A stretch of DNA of 64,000 nucleotides. Origin: Rhodococcus sp. 06-235-1A (lineage in GTDB: Bacteria; Actinomycetota; Actinomycetes; Mycobacteriales; Mycobacteriaceae). The position numbers and the translations under genes were made by a program. The stretch lies in contig NZ_NOYI01000011.1 of NCBI RefSeq assembly GCF_002258785.1, positions 176,073-240,072 of the forward strand. The letters run 5' to 3'. Under the pieces are notes generated by a model, which saw only the letters and a list, made by a program, of their open reading frames with translations, was not told where the DNA came from and did no database searches. How positions within the stretch are numbered: the first letter of the stretch is position 1; the number at the start of each line of letters is the position of its first letter. Below, in pieces: positions 19,250 through 27,998 of the stretch.

Positions 19250-20194
19250 TCAGGGATGCGTGGTGTGCGTGGCTGCGATGAGGTGGTGTTCGAGCCGATC
19301 GGCGGCGGCTTGCCGGCTTTCCGGCGTCCAGGTGAGCAATCCGGATCCGGTCTTCGCTCCCAAATGACCCTCGGCGATGAGTGTGGACAGCAGCGGTGAA
19401 GCGTGATCGTCGTTGTTGAGACTGGGGAAGAGGTAGTTGTGTACCGCGGCGGCCAGGTCGAGTCCGACGTAGTCTGCGTTTTCCAGCGGTCCCATTACGG
19501 CTAGGCGAAGTCCGAAACTGTTGCGTGCTACGAGGTCGACGGTTTCGGCGTCGCACACGCCTTCTGCGACCAGTGAGATCGCTTCTCGCCACATTGCGTG
19601 CTGGAGGCGGTTGCCGATGAACCCGGGGATGTCCTTGCGGACGTGGACGGGGACTTTCCCTGCGCCGGTGAGGATGTCGAAGATCCATTGTGCGGTGTCG
19701 ACCGCGGTGCTCTCGCCGTGCACCACCTCCACCAGGGGTACCAGGTGCGGCGGATTGAACCAGTGCGTTCCTACCACGCGCTGCGGGTCGACCGTGTCGC
19801 GTGCGACGTCGCTGATCTTGAACACCGAGGTGTTGGTGGCGAGGACAGCGCGAGGCAGGAGTGTTCCGAGGTCGGCGAACAGTTTCTGCTTGAGTTCGAG
19901 GATTTCCGGGACTGCTTCGATGGCCAGGTCGGCACCGGTCACTGCGTCCTCGAGCGTCGATGCCAGACGGATCCGGTCTGCGGCGTTGCCGTCGTGTCCG
20001 AGGTTGATCAGTTGCGCCCGTACACGTTCGGGCACCAGTTGCAGGGTTTGCTCGGAGGCATCGAACACTGTCACTGCCGCGCCGGCGGCAGCGAAGACAC
20101 CGGCTATGGAGTGTCCCATCAAGCCTGCCCCGACGACGACGACCGTGAGTCCCTCGATGTGGTCGGGTCGGTCGTAGAATCCGGACTGGCTCAT
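19250..20194 (-). CDS. 3-hydroxyacyl-CoA dehydrogenase-like enzyme
   Basis: 314 residues with an N-terminal Rossmann fold, VVVVGAGLMGHSIAGVF, then LATNTSVFKIS, RVVGTHWFNPPHLVPLVE and DIPGFIGNRLQHAMWREA. It differs clearly from the paralogue at 15016. Proteins of this subtype include lambda-crystallin/carnitine-dehydrogenase-like enzymes, so a free hydroxy acid rather than a CoA ester is possible as substrate. It is the first catabolic gene after the transporter block (172-base gap) and could supply the 3-oxo acid to the synthetase at 17140. That order is inference. Confidence 0.82.
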   Translation of the reverse strand: MSQSGFYDRPDHIEGLTVVVVGAGLMGHSIAGVFAAAGAAVTVFDASEQTLQLVPERVRAQLINLGHDGNAADRIRLASTLEDAVTGADLAIEAVPEILELKQKLFADLGTLLPRAVLATNTSVFKISDVARDTVDPQRVVGTHWFNPPHLVPLVEVVHGESTAVDTAQWIFDILTGAGKVPVHVRKDIPGFIGNRLQHAMWREAISLVAEGVCDAETVDLVARNSFGLRLAVMGPLENADYVGLDLAAAVHNYLFPSLNNDDHASPLLSTLIAEGHLGAKTGSGLLTWTPESRQAAADRLEHHLIAATHTTHP

Positions 20195-20366
20195 GGTGTC
20201 CTCTCGATTGGCGGCGTTCGATGTGGCGACGCGATGGTCTGCGTCGCTTCACTCTGCTGTCGTGTTCTGGATCACGATATCGACCGTGCGCCTCCTGGCG
20301 CGATGGAAAGTTTTGACCCTCGATGGACTCCGTGGTGTGAATTACGCACACCCCTTGCGTCGATAG

Positions 20367-21482
20367 TCACGAGTGTTCGACGGGCCTGGATTGCGTAGCT
20401 GCTGCGGTGGTGGGTGGAACCGAATCGACGGGTCCGGGGCGTGGTCGCTTGAACGGGCCGATGCGGGGCAGGGGTAGTTCACGGCCGCCGGTGATGCCGT
20501 CGGGCCGGAGCAGCAGGACGAGTATCAGGACTGCGGCTACGACGAGTTCGCGTGTGCCGGCGGGAAGGCTGATCGACAGTCCGAGAACATCACCACCGCC
20601 TTGCCATTGTTCGATGACGTAGGAGACCGCTGAAACCGCCGCTGTTCCTGCTACGGCACCGAACAGGCTTCTACTTCCGCCGAACACGAGCATTGCGAGG
20701 GTGATGAAGGTGACCGACAGGAAGAAGTCGTTGGCTGAGAAGCTGCCGACCGAGTGGCCGTAGAGGCCGCCGGCGATGCCGAACATCAACGCGCTGAGGG
20801 TGAAGGCGAGTCTGCGTTCCCGTGCAACGTTGATTCCGACGGCCCGGGCGGCGACTTCGTCTTCGCGGGCCGCACGCACGCGCAGCCCGAAGCGGGTTTG
20901 TTGGTAGAGGAAGGCAACGATGATGGCGATCAGTGCCCACCCGAGCATCATGTTGACGTTGGTGTCGGTGGGTATGCGGGTGAGGTTTCCGCCGCCGCTC
21001 GATCCGGGTTTCCAGTTTGCGAAGAATGTGTGCACGATGAGCAGCAGCGCCAGGGTGCCGATGGAGGCACCGATTCCGGTCAAGCGCATGAGGGGGATCG
21101 AGACGATGTAGGCCACGATCGCGGCGACCACTCCTCCGAGCAGAACCGCGACCGTCGTTGTCAGAGTGGTGTTCTGGAACACGGAGGGTGCATTCGGAAT
21201 GATGACGCCTTTGGCGATGTGCGGGATGGTGAACATGCCGCAGATGTAGGCACCGATGGCCATGAAGCTCACTTGGCCGAACGAGACGACACCGGAGTTG
21301 CCGACGAACACCGACAGGCCCACCACCATGATGAGGTTGACCAGGGCGATGATGAGGACTTGGTCGAGGCCGGGGCTGTGACCGGCCAAGGCCAGGGACA
21401 CGGCGGACACACCGATGCACAGACCGAGGGCAGGCCAAATGCGGCTCGTCAGCCGGCGGGTGGCGAGTTGAGCTGTGTTCAT
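20367..21482 (-). CDS. livM: Branched-chain amino-acid-type ABC transporter, permease LivM
   Basis: 371-residue permease with about nine membrane helices. The ATG at 21482 overlaps the stop of livH by one base (TGATG), so translation is coupled. The cytoplasmic coupling loop AAREDEVAARAVGINV and the following ERRLAFTLSALMFGIAGGLY are typical of LivM. The C-terminal tail (about 40 residues) is polar and Pro-rich. Confidence 0.93.
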   Translation of the reverse strand: MNTAQLATRRLTSRIWPALGLCIGVSAVSLALAGHSPGLDQVLIIALVNLIMVVGLSVFVGNSGVVSFGQVSFMAIGAYICGMFTIPHIAKGVIIPNAPSVFQNTTLTTTVAVLLGGVVAAIVAYIVSIPLMRLTGIGASIGTLALLLIVHTFFANWKPGSSGGGNLTRIPTDTNVNMMLGWALIAIIVAFLYQQTRFGLRVRAAREDEVAARAVGINVARERRLAFTLSALMFGIAGGLYGHSVGSFSANDFFLSVTFITLAMLVFGGSRSLFGAVAGTAAVSAVSYVIEQWQGGGDVLGLSISLPAGTRELVVAAVLILVLLLRPDGITGGRELPLPRIGPFKRPRPGPVDSVPPTTAAATQSRPVEHS

Positions 21483-22366
21483 CAGACACGTTCCTTCGCG
21501 AAGGCGGGGGGGAGTAGACCTTGGGGCCGGGCGAGCAGCATGGCGATGACGAGGACGAAGACGAACGCGTCGCGGTAGACCTCGAGCGAATCCGGGAGCA
21601 CGGTTTGCAGTATTACCGTCACGATGCCGAGCAGGAGGCCGCCGAGAGCTGCTCCGGAGAGGGACCCGATGCCGCCGATCACTACTGCGATGAAGGCGAT
21701 GATGACCGGTTGCACGCCGAAGTCGGGGGTGACGGTGGCGGTGCTCACGGTCAGTAGGACTCCGGCCACTGCGGCCAGGGTGCCGCTGATGGCGAAGGCG
21801 TAGGCGATGACGCGGTTGGCTTTGACTCCGAGCAGACGTGCCATAGCGAAGTCTTCGGATGCGGCGCGTAGTTGGCGTCCGACGCCGGTTTTGTTGAACA
21901 GCAGGGTCAATGTGGCAACTATCACGACGGTGGCACCGATGGTCACCAGGTTGAACACGCTGACTCTGATGCCGCCGATGGAGATGCTGTTGATCAGTGC
22001 TGCGCCGAAGTCGAGTGTTTTGGGTCGACTGCCTTCGATCATCAGAACGCCGTTCTGCATGAAGTAGCTGACGGCGAACGAGACGATGAGCAGGGTGGTC
22101 GGGTGTGCCGCTCGCACCCACCGGAAGACCAGCGAGTCCATGGCCAGCGCCGCAAGGACTGTCACCAGTACCGCTGCCACGAGCACGATAGGCCAGTAGA
22201 GGCCGACGACGAGGACCATCGTGTATCCGGCGACGGTCATCAGTTCGCCGTTGGCGAAGTTGACGATTCTGGCGACACCGAAGATGACTGCGACGCTGAG
22301 CGAGAACAGGGCGTAGAGCGCACCGAGGCTGAGCGCGTCGATGCCGCTTTGAACGAACGTTGTCAT
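21482..22366 (-). CDS. livH: Branched-chain amino-acid-type ABC transporter, permease LivH
   Basis: 294-residue permease. GALYALFSLSVAVIFGVARI and VNFANGELMTVAGY near the N-terminus and the coupling loop AASEDFAMARLLGVKANRVI are LivH signatures. Start and stop codons overlap those of livF and livM by one base each. Confidence 0.94.
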   Translation of the reverse strand: MTTFVQSGIDALSLGALYALFSLSVAVIFGVARIVNFANGELMTVAGYTMVLVVGLYWPIVLVAAVLVTVLAALAMDSLVFRWVRAAHPTTLLIVSFAVSYFMQNGVLMIEGSRPKTLDFGAALINSISIGGIRVSVFNLVTIGATVVIVATLTLLFNKTGVGRQLRAASEDFAMARLLGVKANRVIAYAFAISGTLAAVAGVLLTVSTATVTPDFGVQPVIIAFIAVVIGGIGSLSGAALGGLLLGIVTVILQTVLPDSLEVYRDAFVFVLVIAMLLARPQGLLPPAFAKERV

Positions 22367-23085
22367 CAGGGGTGGTCCTCGGTGTGTGCGGAGAGCCCGA
22401 AGTAGGCGTCGAGAGCTCCGACGTGGTTGTGGTCCTCTTCAGCCGTGATGGAGCCTTGACGCAGGAGCAGTGCGCGGTCTGCGATCGCCGCTGCGCGCCG
22501 GGCGTTCTGTTCGACCAGAACGACTCCGATTCCATCCCGTCGAAGCTCGGCAAGCAGCGCGAAGATGTCGTCGATCACTTTGGGTGCCAAACCAAGTGAA
22601 GGTTCGTCGAGCAAGAGGATCGTGGGTTTGGCGAGCAGCGCTCTGGCGATCGCCAGCTGTTGCTGTTCACCGCCCGACAGCAGCCCTGCCGGTCCGCCGG
22701 CCCGGGAGGCGAGGATGGGGAAACGATCCATCATCTCGCCGATCTGGCGGTGGGCTGCGGGTTTGTTCCGGCGCGATGCCGTGGCTACCTGAAGGTTCTC
22801 TCGCACGGTGAGGCTGGCCAGGATGCGGCGGCGTTCGGGTACGAGGGCAAGTCCGCGTGCGACGCGGGTTTCCGGTGCCAAGCCCAGAAGAGAGGTGCCG
22901 TTCAAGGTGACGGTGCCGCTCACCCCGCTGCGCAGTCCGCCTGCCACAGCAAGCAAAGCACTTGATTTGCCTGCTCCGTTGGCACCGACAATGGTGACGA
23001 TTTCACCTTCGTCGCAGGTGAAACTGATTCCCCGCACGGCGGCGACGGGTCCGTAGGTGACGGACAGGTCCTCAACTTTCAGCAT
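22366..23085 (-). CDS. livF: Branched-chain amino-acid-type ABC transporter, ATPase LivF
   Basis: 239-residue ATPase. Walker A is GANGAGKSS, the signature LLSGGEQQQLAIARALL, Walker B ILLLDEPSLGL, and the switch His is replaced by the usual LivF VLVEQNARRAA. It overlaps livG by 14 bases and livH by one. Confidence 0.94.
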   Translation of the reverse strand: MLKVEDLSVTYGPVAAVRGISFTCDEGEIVTIVGANGAGKSSALLAVAGGLRSGVSGTVTLNGTSLLGLAPETRVARGLALVPERRRILASLTVRENLQVATASRRNKPAAHRQIGEMMDRFPILASRAGGPAGLLSGGEQQQLAIARALLAKPTILLLDEPSLGLAPKVIDDIFALLAELRRDGIGVVLVEQNARRAAAIADRALLLRQGSITAEEDHNHVGALDAYFGLSAHTEDHP

Positions 23086-23836
23086 CGTCCACTCCTAGAT
23101 ACGCCGCGATGACCTCGGGGTTGTCGCGGATCTGCGCCGGTGTACCGAGCGCCAACGGTGCCCCCTGCGCTAGAACAAGAATGCGGTCACTCAGACGCAT
23201 CACCAGAGCCACGTCGTGTTCGATGAGCACGATGGCCGGGTTGTGGGTTCGACGGATCGAGTCGATGGCGTCGCCGAGTTCGATGGTCTCGTGTTCATTG
23301 AGTCCTGCTGCGGGTTCGTCCATCAGGATCAACTGCGGTTCCATCGCCAGGCAGCGTGCGATGGCGAGGCGGCGTTGGTCGCCGTAGGGCAGGCTTCCGG
23401 CCGTGGTGTGTGCCCGATCTGCCAGTCCCAGCACCGCGAGCGCCTCGGCCGCGTGAGCGCGGGCCTTTTTTCGGCCTGCTCGGCTGAGGGCTGCAACTTC
23501 GATGTTCTCCTCGACGGTGAGGTGATCGAAGAGTCGCACGCCTTGAAAGGTCCGTGCCAGGCCGTTGTGCGCTCGTTGGGTAGCAGACATGGTGGTGGCG
23601 TCGATTCCGCCGAGGTGCACCGAGCCGGTGGTGGGTCGTTGAAATCCGCTGATGACGTTGACCAGGGTGGTCTTGCCTGCTCCGTTGGGTCCGATGAGGC
23701 CGAGGAGCTCTCCTGGCGCGACCTCGAAGTCGACGCCGGACAATGCCTTGAGTCCGGAGAATGTCACGCTGACGTCGCGGACAGCCAGGCTGGCACTGCT
23801 GGCTTCGGTGGTCGAGCCGGTGGTGGTGCTCATCAT
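23072..23836 (-). CDS. livG: Branched-chain amino-acid-type ABC transporter, ATPase LivG
   Basis: 254 residues from the first of two tandem ATGs (23836, 23833). Walker A is GPNGAGKTT, the signature is the LivG form YGDQRRLAIARCL, Walker B is LILMDEPAAGLN, and the switch region is VLIEHDVALVM. The start lies two bases after the stop of the binding-protein gene; a longer frame reaching 24340 is only the antiparallel shadow of that gene. Confidence 0.93.
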   Translation of the reverse strand: MMSTTTGSTTEASSASLAVRDVSVTFSGLKALSGVDFEVAPGELLGLIGPNGAGKTTLVNVISGFQRPTTGSVHLGGIDATTMSATQRAHNGLARTFQGVRLFDHLTVEENIEVAALSRAGRKKARAHAAEALAVLGLADRAHTTAGSLPYGDQRRLAIARCLAMEPQLILMDEPAAGLNEHETIELGDAIDSIRRTHNPAIVLIEHDVALVMRLSDRILVLAQGAPLALGTPAQIRDNPEVIAAYLGVDDAES

Positions 23837-23838
23837 GG

Positions 23839-25050
23839 TCAATTGCCGAGGTGAAGATCGACGGTGCCCTCGACGGGGAGGGTCTCGGTGTACGCGGGTT
23901 TTCCTGCGGTGTACTCGATGATCGCCAGTGGGCGATCCGCCGGTATGTGCAGTTCCGGGGTGAAGGTCGTCGATCCCGCCAGCAGGGGCTCGTCGGTGAG
24001 AGTGTCCAGTTGGTCGGACAGCGCCGCACCGTCGGTGCTTCCGCCTGCCTTCTCGATGGCGTCGAAGATCATCTCTCCGGCCGAGTACCCGCCCACTGCG
24101 GCGTCGGTGGCCGGTCCCGCGCCCGTGGCCTCGGTGAACGCGGTGATGAAGTCGTTGACCTTCGGGTTCGGGTCGTCCCCGTATATCGAGGCGGTGGAGG
24201 CGGTGTAGAAGTTGCTCAGGTCGGGGACTGCGTCGAGCCAGTAGGTGCCGGCCATGCCGATTCCGGAAAGGATCGGCAGATCGATGCCTGCAGCACGGAG
24301 CTGGCGTACTGCAGTGGCCCCGCCCGGGGTGTAGGAGCACAGTGCGATCGCGGTGGCCCCGGAGGATTTGATCTTGGTGATCTGCGAGGCGATCGACTGG
24401 TCGGAATTGTTGAACGAGTCTTCCTGCGTCTGCAGGCCCAGGTCAGCGGCATGATCCCGGAAACCTTGGCAGACCTCGGTGGAGTAGTCCAGTGACTTGT
24501 CGTCGAGCAGGAATGGGGTGGTCCAGCCTTTTTCCTTCGCAAGCTGCGCGAGCGTTGCCCCTTCGAGGTAGGTCGCCGGTGCCACGGTGTATGCCTGAGG
24601 ACCGATTCCCTGCGCGCCGTACTTCGGGGATGCGGCACCGATGCTGACGTTGAGGATGCCCTGGTCTTGCGCTGCAATACCGGCTGGGGACCCGACATCG
24701 AAGTTTGCGCTGGTCAGCAGAATCCGTGCTCCCTGATCGATGAGCGTCTCCGCGGCCTTCTTCGCTCCTGCCGCGGTCGAGGTGGTGTCTTCCTGGATGA
24801 GCTCGATCTGTCGTCCGTCGATACCGCCGGCTGCGTTGACCTCGTCCATCGCGATCTTGAACCCGGCCATGTCCGGTTCGTCGAACGAGGTCATGAAGCC
24901 CGAGGTCGCGACGGCCGCACCGATAACGATCGGTCCGTCCTGCGACTCGCTCGATGTCGCTGCGTTGGGGTTGGTGGAACTGCCACACGCCGCGAGCATC
25001 AAGCAGGACACTGCGACGGCGGCAGCGATCGGAATACGAATCTTGTTCAT
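23839..25050 (-). CDS. ABC transporter substrate-binding lipoprotein (Liv type)
   Basis: 403-residue periplasmic-binding-protein fold class I receptor. Starts at 25050 (MNKIRIPIAAAVAVSCLML). The lipobox LMLAACGSS places the lipidated Cys at about residue 24. The mature part has DGPIVIGAAVATSGFMTSFD and YSAGEMIFDAIEKAGG, typical of Liv receptors. It is the first gene of the minus-strand cluster running to 15016. Ligand unknown; the downstream enzymes argue for a C4-C5 hydroxy/oxo acid or a compound that yields acetoacetate. Confidence 0.92.
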   Translation of the reverse strand: MNKIRIPIAAAVAVSCLMLAACGSSTNPNAATSSESQDGPIVIGAAVATSGFMTSFDEPDMAGFKIAMDEVNAAGGIDGRQIELIQEDTTSTAAGAKKAAETLIDQGARILLTSANFDVGSPAGIAAQDQGILNVSIGAASPKYGAQGIGPQAYTVAPATYLEGATLAQLAKEKGWTTPFLLDDKSLDYSTEVCQGFRDHAADLGLQTQEDSFNNSDQSIASQITKIKSSGATAIALCSYTPGGATAVRQLRAAGIDLPILSGIGMAGTYWLDAVPDLSNFYTASTASIYGDDPNPKVNDFITAFTEATGAGPATDAAVGGYSAGEMIFDAIEKAGGSTDGAALSDQLDTLTDEPLLAGSTTFTPELHIPADRPLAIIEYTAGKPAYTETLPVEGTVDLHLGN

Positions 25051-25191
25051 GCTGTGAACTCCTCGGGCCTCGTGATTGGCAACACACCACACAACAAATG
25101 TGAAGTAAGACACTTTGTGGGTCAGCGAAAAGTACCGCTGCATTGCCCGAACCATGAGGGTGGGAAATACCACTTCTGTACCGTCAGCGGT

Positions 25192-27027
25192 GTGGAAAGT
25201 AAGCACAACGACCCCAATGCTGCCGAGGCGATCGCAACCTCGAATCCGACTCAGTCGATGTCGGAAGCCGTCGAGCACCGCCAGCGCCGCGAACGCGAAC
25301 TGGCAAGCCTGTATGCCACCGCACGGGCTCTCACCGCGCTCGGCGATGTCGACACCGTTCTGTCGTCGATCGTGCGACATGCTCACGAACTCGTCGGCAC
25401 CGACGTGACGTACCTGTCGGTGTTCGATGATCCGCACTCGCAACTGACTTTGCGTGCAGTCGAAGGGTCACTGTCGCCGGAGTTCAGGACCGCTCACGTG
25501 CCGGGCAACACCGGTGTGGGTGGGCGCGTGGTGGAAAGTCAATCGGCGTTCTGGGTCCGTAATTACCTCACGGACGACACGCTGATGCACGACGCCGGCT
25601 TCGATGCTGTACTTCGAGCCGAGGGCATCGTGGCGCTGCTGGGGGTGCCGCTCCGCGACGGAACGCGAGTGTTCGGAATTCTCTACGCCGCGGATCGAGT
25701 CGAGCGACCATTCGACATTGACGAGGTCGCGCTGCTCAGTGCTTTCGCAGACCACGCCGCGATCGCGCTGCAGAACGCCCGCCTGTACGAGGAAAGCACG
25801 CAGGCCCTCAAGGATCTACAGGACGCGTACGCCACCATCGAGCGCTCCGCCGCCGTCCACGAGGCCTTGACGCGAGTCGTACTCACCGGGGGTGGTGCGC
25901 GAGAAGTAGCGCACTTGTTGGTGGCGTCTCTCGGAGGCCGCGTCGCGATCTACGACCGGGACGATCATCTGCTGGTCACCACCGACAATGTGCGCGGCAA
26001 AGCCGATGCACCGTCCGACGGCCTGAGTGACGCACTGTCCGATAGCCGCAGAACCGGACGATGCGCGACAGTTCAAGACGGCGACGCAGCTCCGTTACCG
26101 CAGTTCCACAGTCTCGTTGCGATTCTGGCCGGTGACACCTACCTCGGCGCGGTGGTTCTCTCTCACCTGCACACCCCGAGCGCCGTCGAACAACGCACCC
26201 TCGAACGGGCGTCGCAGATCCTGGGTCTGATGACACTCAAGCAGAACGCGGTGGTCGAAGCCGAGGAACGCGTACGAGGAGAACTTCTCACAGAGGTGAT
26301 TACCACGGTGCGGCCCATCCCCGCCGAACTGGCGGCCCGCGCGGCATCTCGACACGTACAGGTGGAAATGTTCACAGCACTCGTGGTTGCGGAAGGCGTT
26401 TCGCGGCGATCCCTCGATTTGACCCGACGCCTGCATACTTTTTCCGCGGAGTGGAGCGGCCTGGCGGGGGAGTACTTCGGAGTCGCGACGATGCTGATCG
26501 TCACCGATGACCTCGACGGTGCCGCAGCTGCCATTCAGCGGCGTCTGCGGGCAACGCTGCACGAACCCATCCTGGTGTGCGCGACACCGATCACCGGACT
26601 GAACGAGTCGCTGACTCGGCCGTTCACCATCGCGTCACGGTGCCTGAAAATCCTGCGCGCCAGTGGAATCGACGATCGCGGCACGACGAGCGCGCATCTT
26701 GGGCTCTATGCGACGCTGTTCGACCCCGCCCGCGCCGAGGATCTGACAACTCTTCTCGCCGACAACATCGGCGAACTGATCGACTACGACACCCGGCGCG
26801 GCACCGACCTCGTCGGCACCTTGGCGGCCTATTTCGAGAACTCCGCGAACCTCACCAAAACCTCCAAAGCGCTACACGTCCACATGAACACTCTGATCAA
26901 ACGACTCGACCGGGTCAGCGCAGTGATCGGCGAACAGTGGCAACAACCCGACAACGCTCTGTCGCTACAGGTCGCAGTCCGACTGCACTCCCTGACCAGT
27001 GTCCTCGGCTCGTCGCCGGCGAACTGA
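25192..27027 (+). CDS. GAF-domain regulator with PucR-type C-terminal HTH
   Basis: Cytoplasmic sensor-regulator of about 611 residues from GTG 25192 (or 589 from ATG 25258). A GAF domain spans about residues 45-190 (LASLYATARALTALGDVDTV ... GVPLRDGTRVFGILYAADR). A central region of CdaR/PucR type follows. The C-terminal HTH_30 reads LAAYFENSANLTKTSKALHV and HMNTLIKRLDRV. It is divergent from the Liv/acetoacetate cluster with 141 bases between them, so it is the likely regulator of that cluster. The effector is unknown. Confidence 0.87.
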   Translation: MESKHNDPNAAEAIATSNPTQSMSEAVEHRQRRERELASLYATARALTALGDVDTVLSSIVRHAHELVGTDVTYLSVFDDPHSQLTLRAVEGSLSPEFRTAHVPGNTGVGGRVVESQSAFWVRNYLTDDTLMHDAGFDAVLRAEGIVALLGVPLRDGTRVFGILYAADRVERPFDIDEVALLSAFADHAAIALQNARLYEESTQALKDLQDAYATIERSAAVHEALTRVVLTGGGAREVAHLLVASLGGRVAIYDRDDHLLVTTDNVRGKADAPSDGLSDALSDSRRTGRCATVQDGDAAPLPQFHSLVAILAGDTYLGAVVLSHLHTPSAVEQRTLERASQILGLMTLKQNAVVEAEERVRGELLTEVITTVRPIPAELAARAASRHVQVEMFTALVVAEGVSRRSLDLTRRLHTFSAEWSGLAGEYFGVATMLIVTDDLDGAAAAIQRRLRATLHEPILVCATPITGLNESLTRPFTIASRCLKILRASGIDDRGTTSAHLGLYATLFDPARAEDLTTLLADNIGELIDYDTRRGTDLVGTLAAYFENSANLTKTSKALHVHMNTLIKRLDRVSAVIGEQWQQPDNALSLQVAVRLHSLTSVLGSSPAN

Positions 27028-27045
27028 CGGCCCGGCGGCTTCGCG

Positions 27046-27627
27046 TCATACACTGGCTCGTACGCCGGTGCGGTCCGCCCCGACTAGCACGAACAGCATG
27101 GTCGCCGGGCTTTCGCTTCTGTTCTCCCATTTGTGCCGCGTTCCTCGCTGAACCACACAGGTACCGGGGAGGATCTTCTGCTCGGTGTCGTTATCGAGCC
27201 GAAGCCACATCTCGCCTTCGAGGCACAGTCCGTAGTCGACGGAGTCGGAGGTGTGAAAGCCTGGATTCTCGGGCTCGAACGCTCCCATCAGGCCGGGTAG
27301 CTGACGCTCTGCGTCAGCGTTGAGCATGTCGATATCACCGGACGGTTCCGGTACCGCGGACAACGGTGCCCACCGCACCAATAGGAAACGGGTACCACCC
27401 GACTCGGGCCAGTAAGGTACCGATCCGGCACTGTCCGGGGAGACGTGCCGACCTTCGCGGTCTGTGGCCCAGATCGGGAAGAAATCGAGTCCCGCGAGAG
27501 CCGCAGGCGCGACGGGCTCGAGAACGTCGTCCTCCGCGATCACAGACACCTTCTCCGCGTCGTGACCTGTGACGATCCGACGAATATCCACTACAGCCTC
27601 ATTCTCTCGATGGGTGTCGATACTCAC
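27046..27627 (-). CDS. Cupin-domain protein
   Basis: 193 residues from a GTG start. The C-terminal half is a single cupin: HTSDSVDYGLCLEGEMWLRL, then LPGTCVVQRGTRHKWENRSE, with the metal-type His and Glu positions of cupin motifs 1 and 2. The N-terminal half resembles cupin proteins found next to aromatic-degradation genes (ATDREGRHVSPD). It is convergent with the regulator gene (18-base gap) and divergent from the MFS transporter. Enzyme or small-molecule sensor cannot be decided. Confidence 0.75.
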   Translation of the reverse strand: MSIDTHRENEAVVDIRRIVTGHDAEKVSVIAEDDVLEPVAPAALAGLDFFPIWATDREGRHVSPDSAGSVPYWPESGGTRFLLVRWAPLSAVPEPSGDIDMLNADAERQLPGLMGAFEPENPGFHTSDSVDYGLCLEGEMWLRLDNDTEQKILPGTCVVQRGTRHKWENRSESPATMLFVLVGADRTGVRASV

Positions 27628-27998
27628 TACTGAAACTTGTGACGCACGACATACCGATCACTCTAAGCAGGTGCGCCGCCAGTTGTGCATAGCAACTTTA
27701 TCTACCAAATCCGGTTGAAGGGTGTATGAGTTCATTAAGAGAGCAGTTGCATTCAGTTGCCTAGAAATGCATGTGACCGTTTGAGCACGCGGGTGACGTC
27801 GGTCAGAAATTGCCGATATGGAGTCAGTTATCACTACCGAGTACGTCCCGACAGTGGTAATAAATACCCTCACGCAGCGGAGTCTCGCACAATATCGTGA
27901 CGTACACCACGCAGTGACGACCGTTGGTAGCGACGTCACATGCGAGCACATCTACCGGCCGAATCCTGTGGATGCTTCCGCCCGCGAGAGGACCTCGA
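27628..27998. other. Divergent promoter region between cupin and MFS genes
   Basis: 371 bases, clearly more AT-rich than the flanks, with TA-rich stretches around 27690-27720 and 27855-27870 that could hold promoters. No open frame of note and no strong palindrome. GAGAGG at 27986-27991 is the ribosome site of the MFS gene. Confidence 0.5.

Noticed and set aside
23837..24340. Extended LivG frame starting at 24340
   Set aside because: The extra residues are an alternative frame of the binding-protein gene; LivG homology starts just after 23836.
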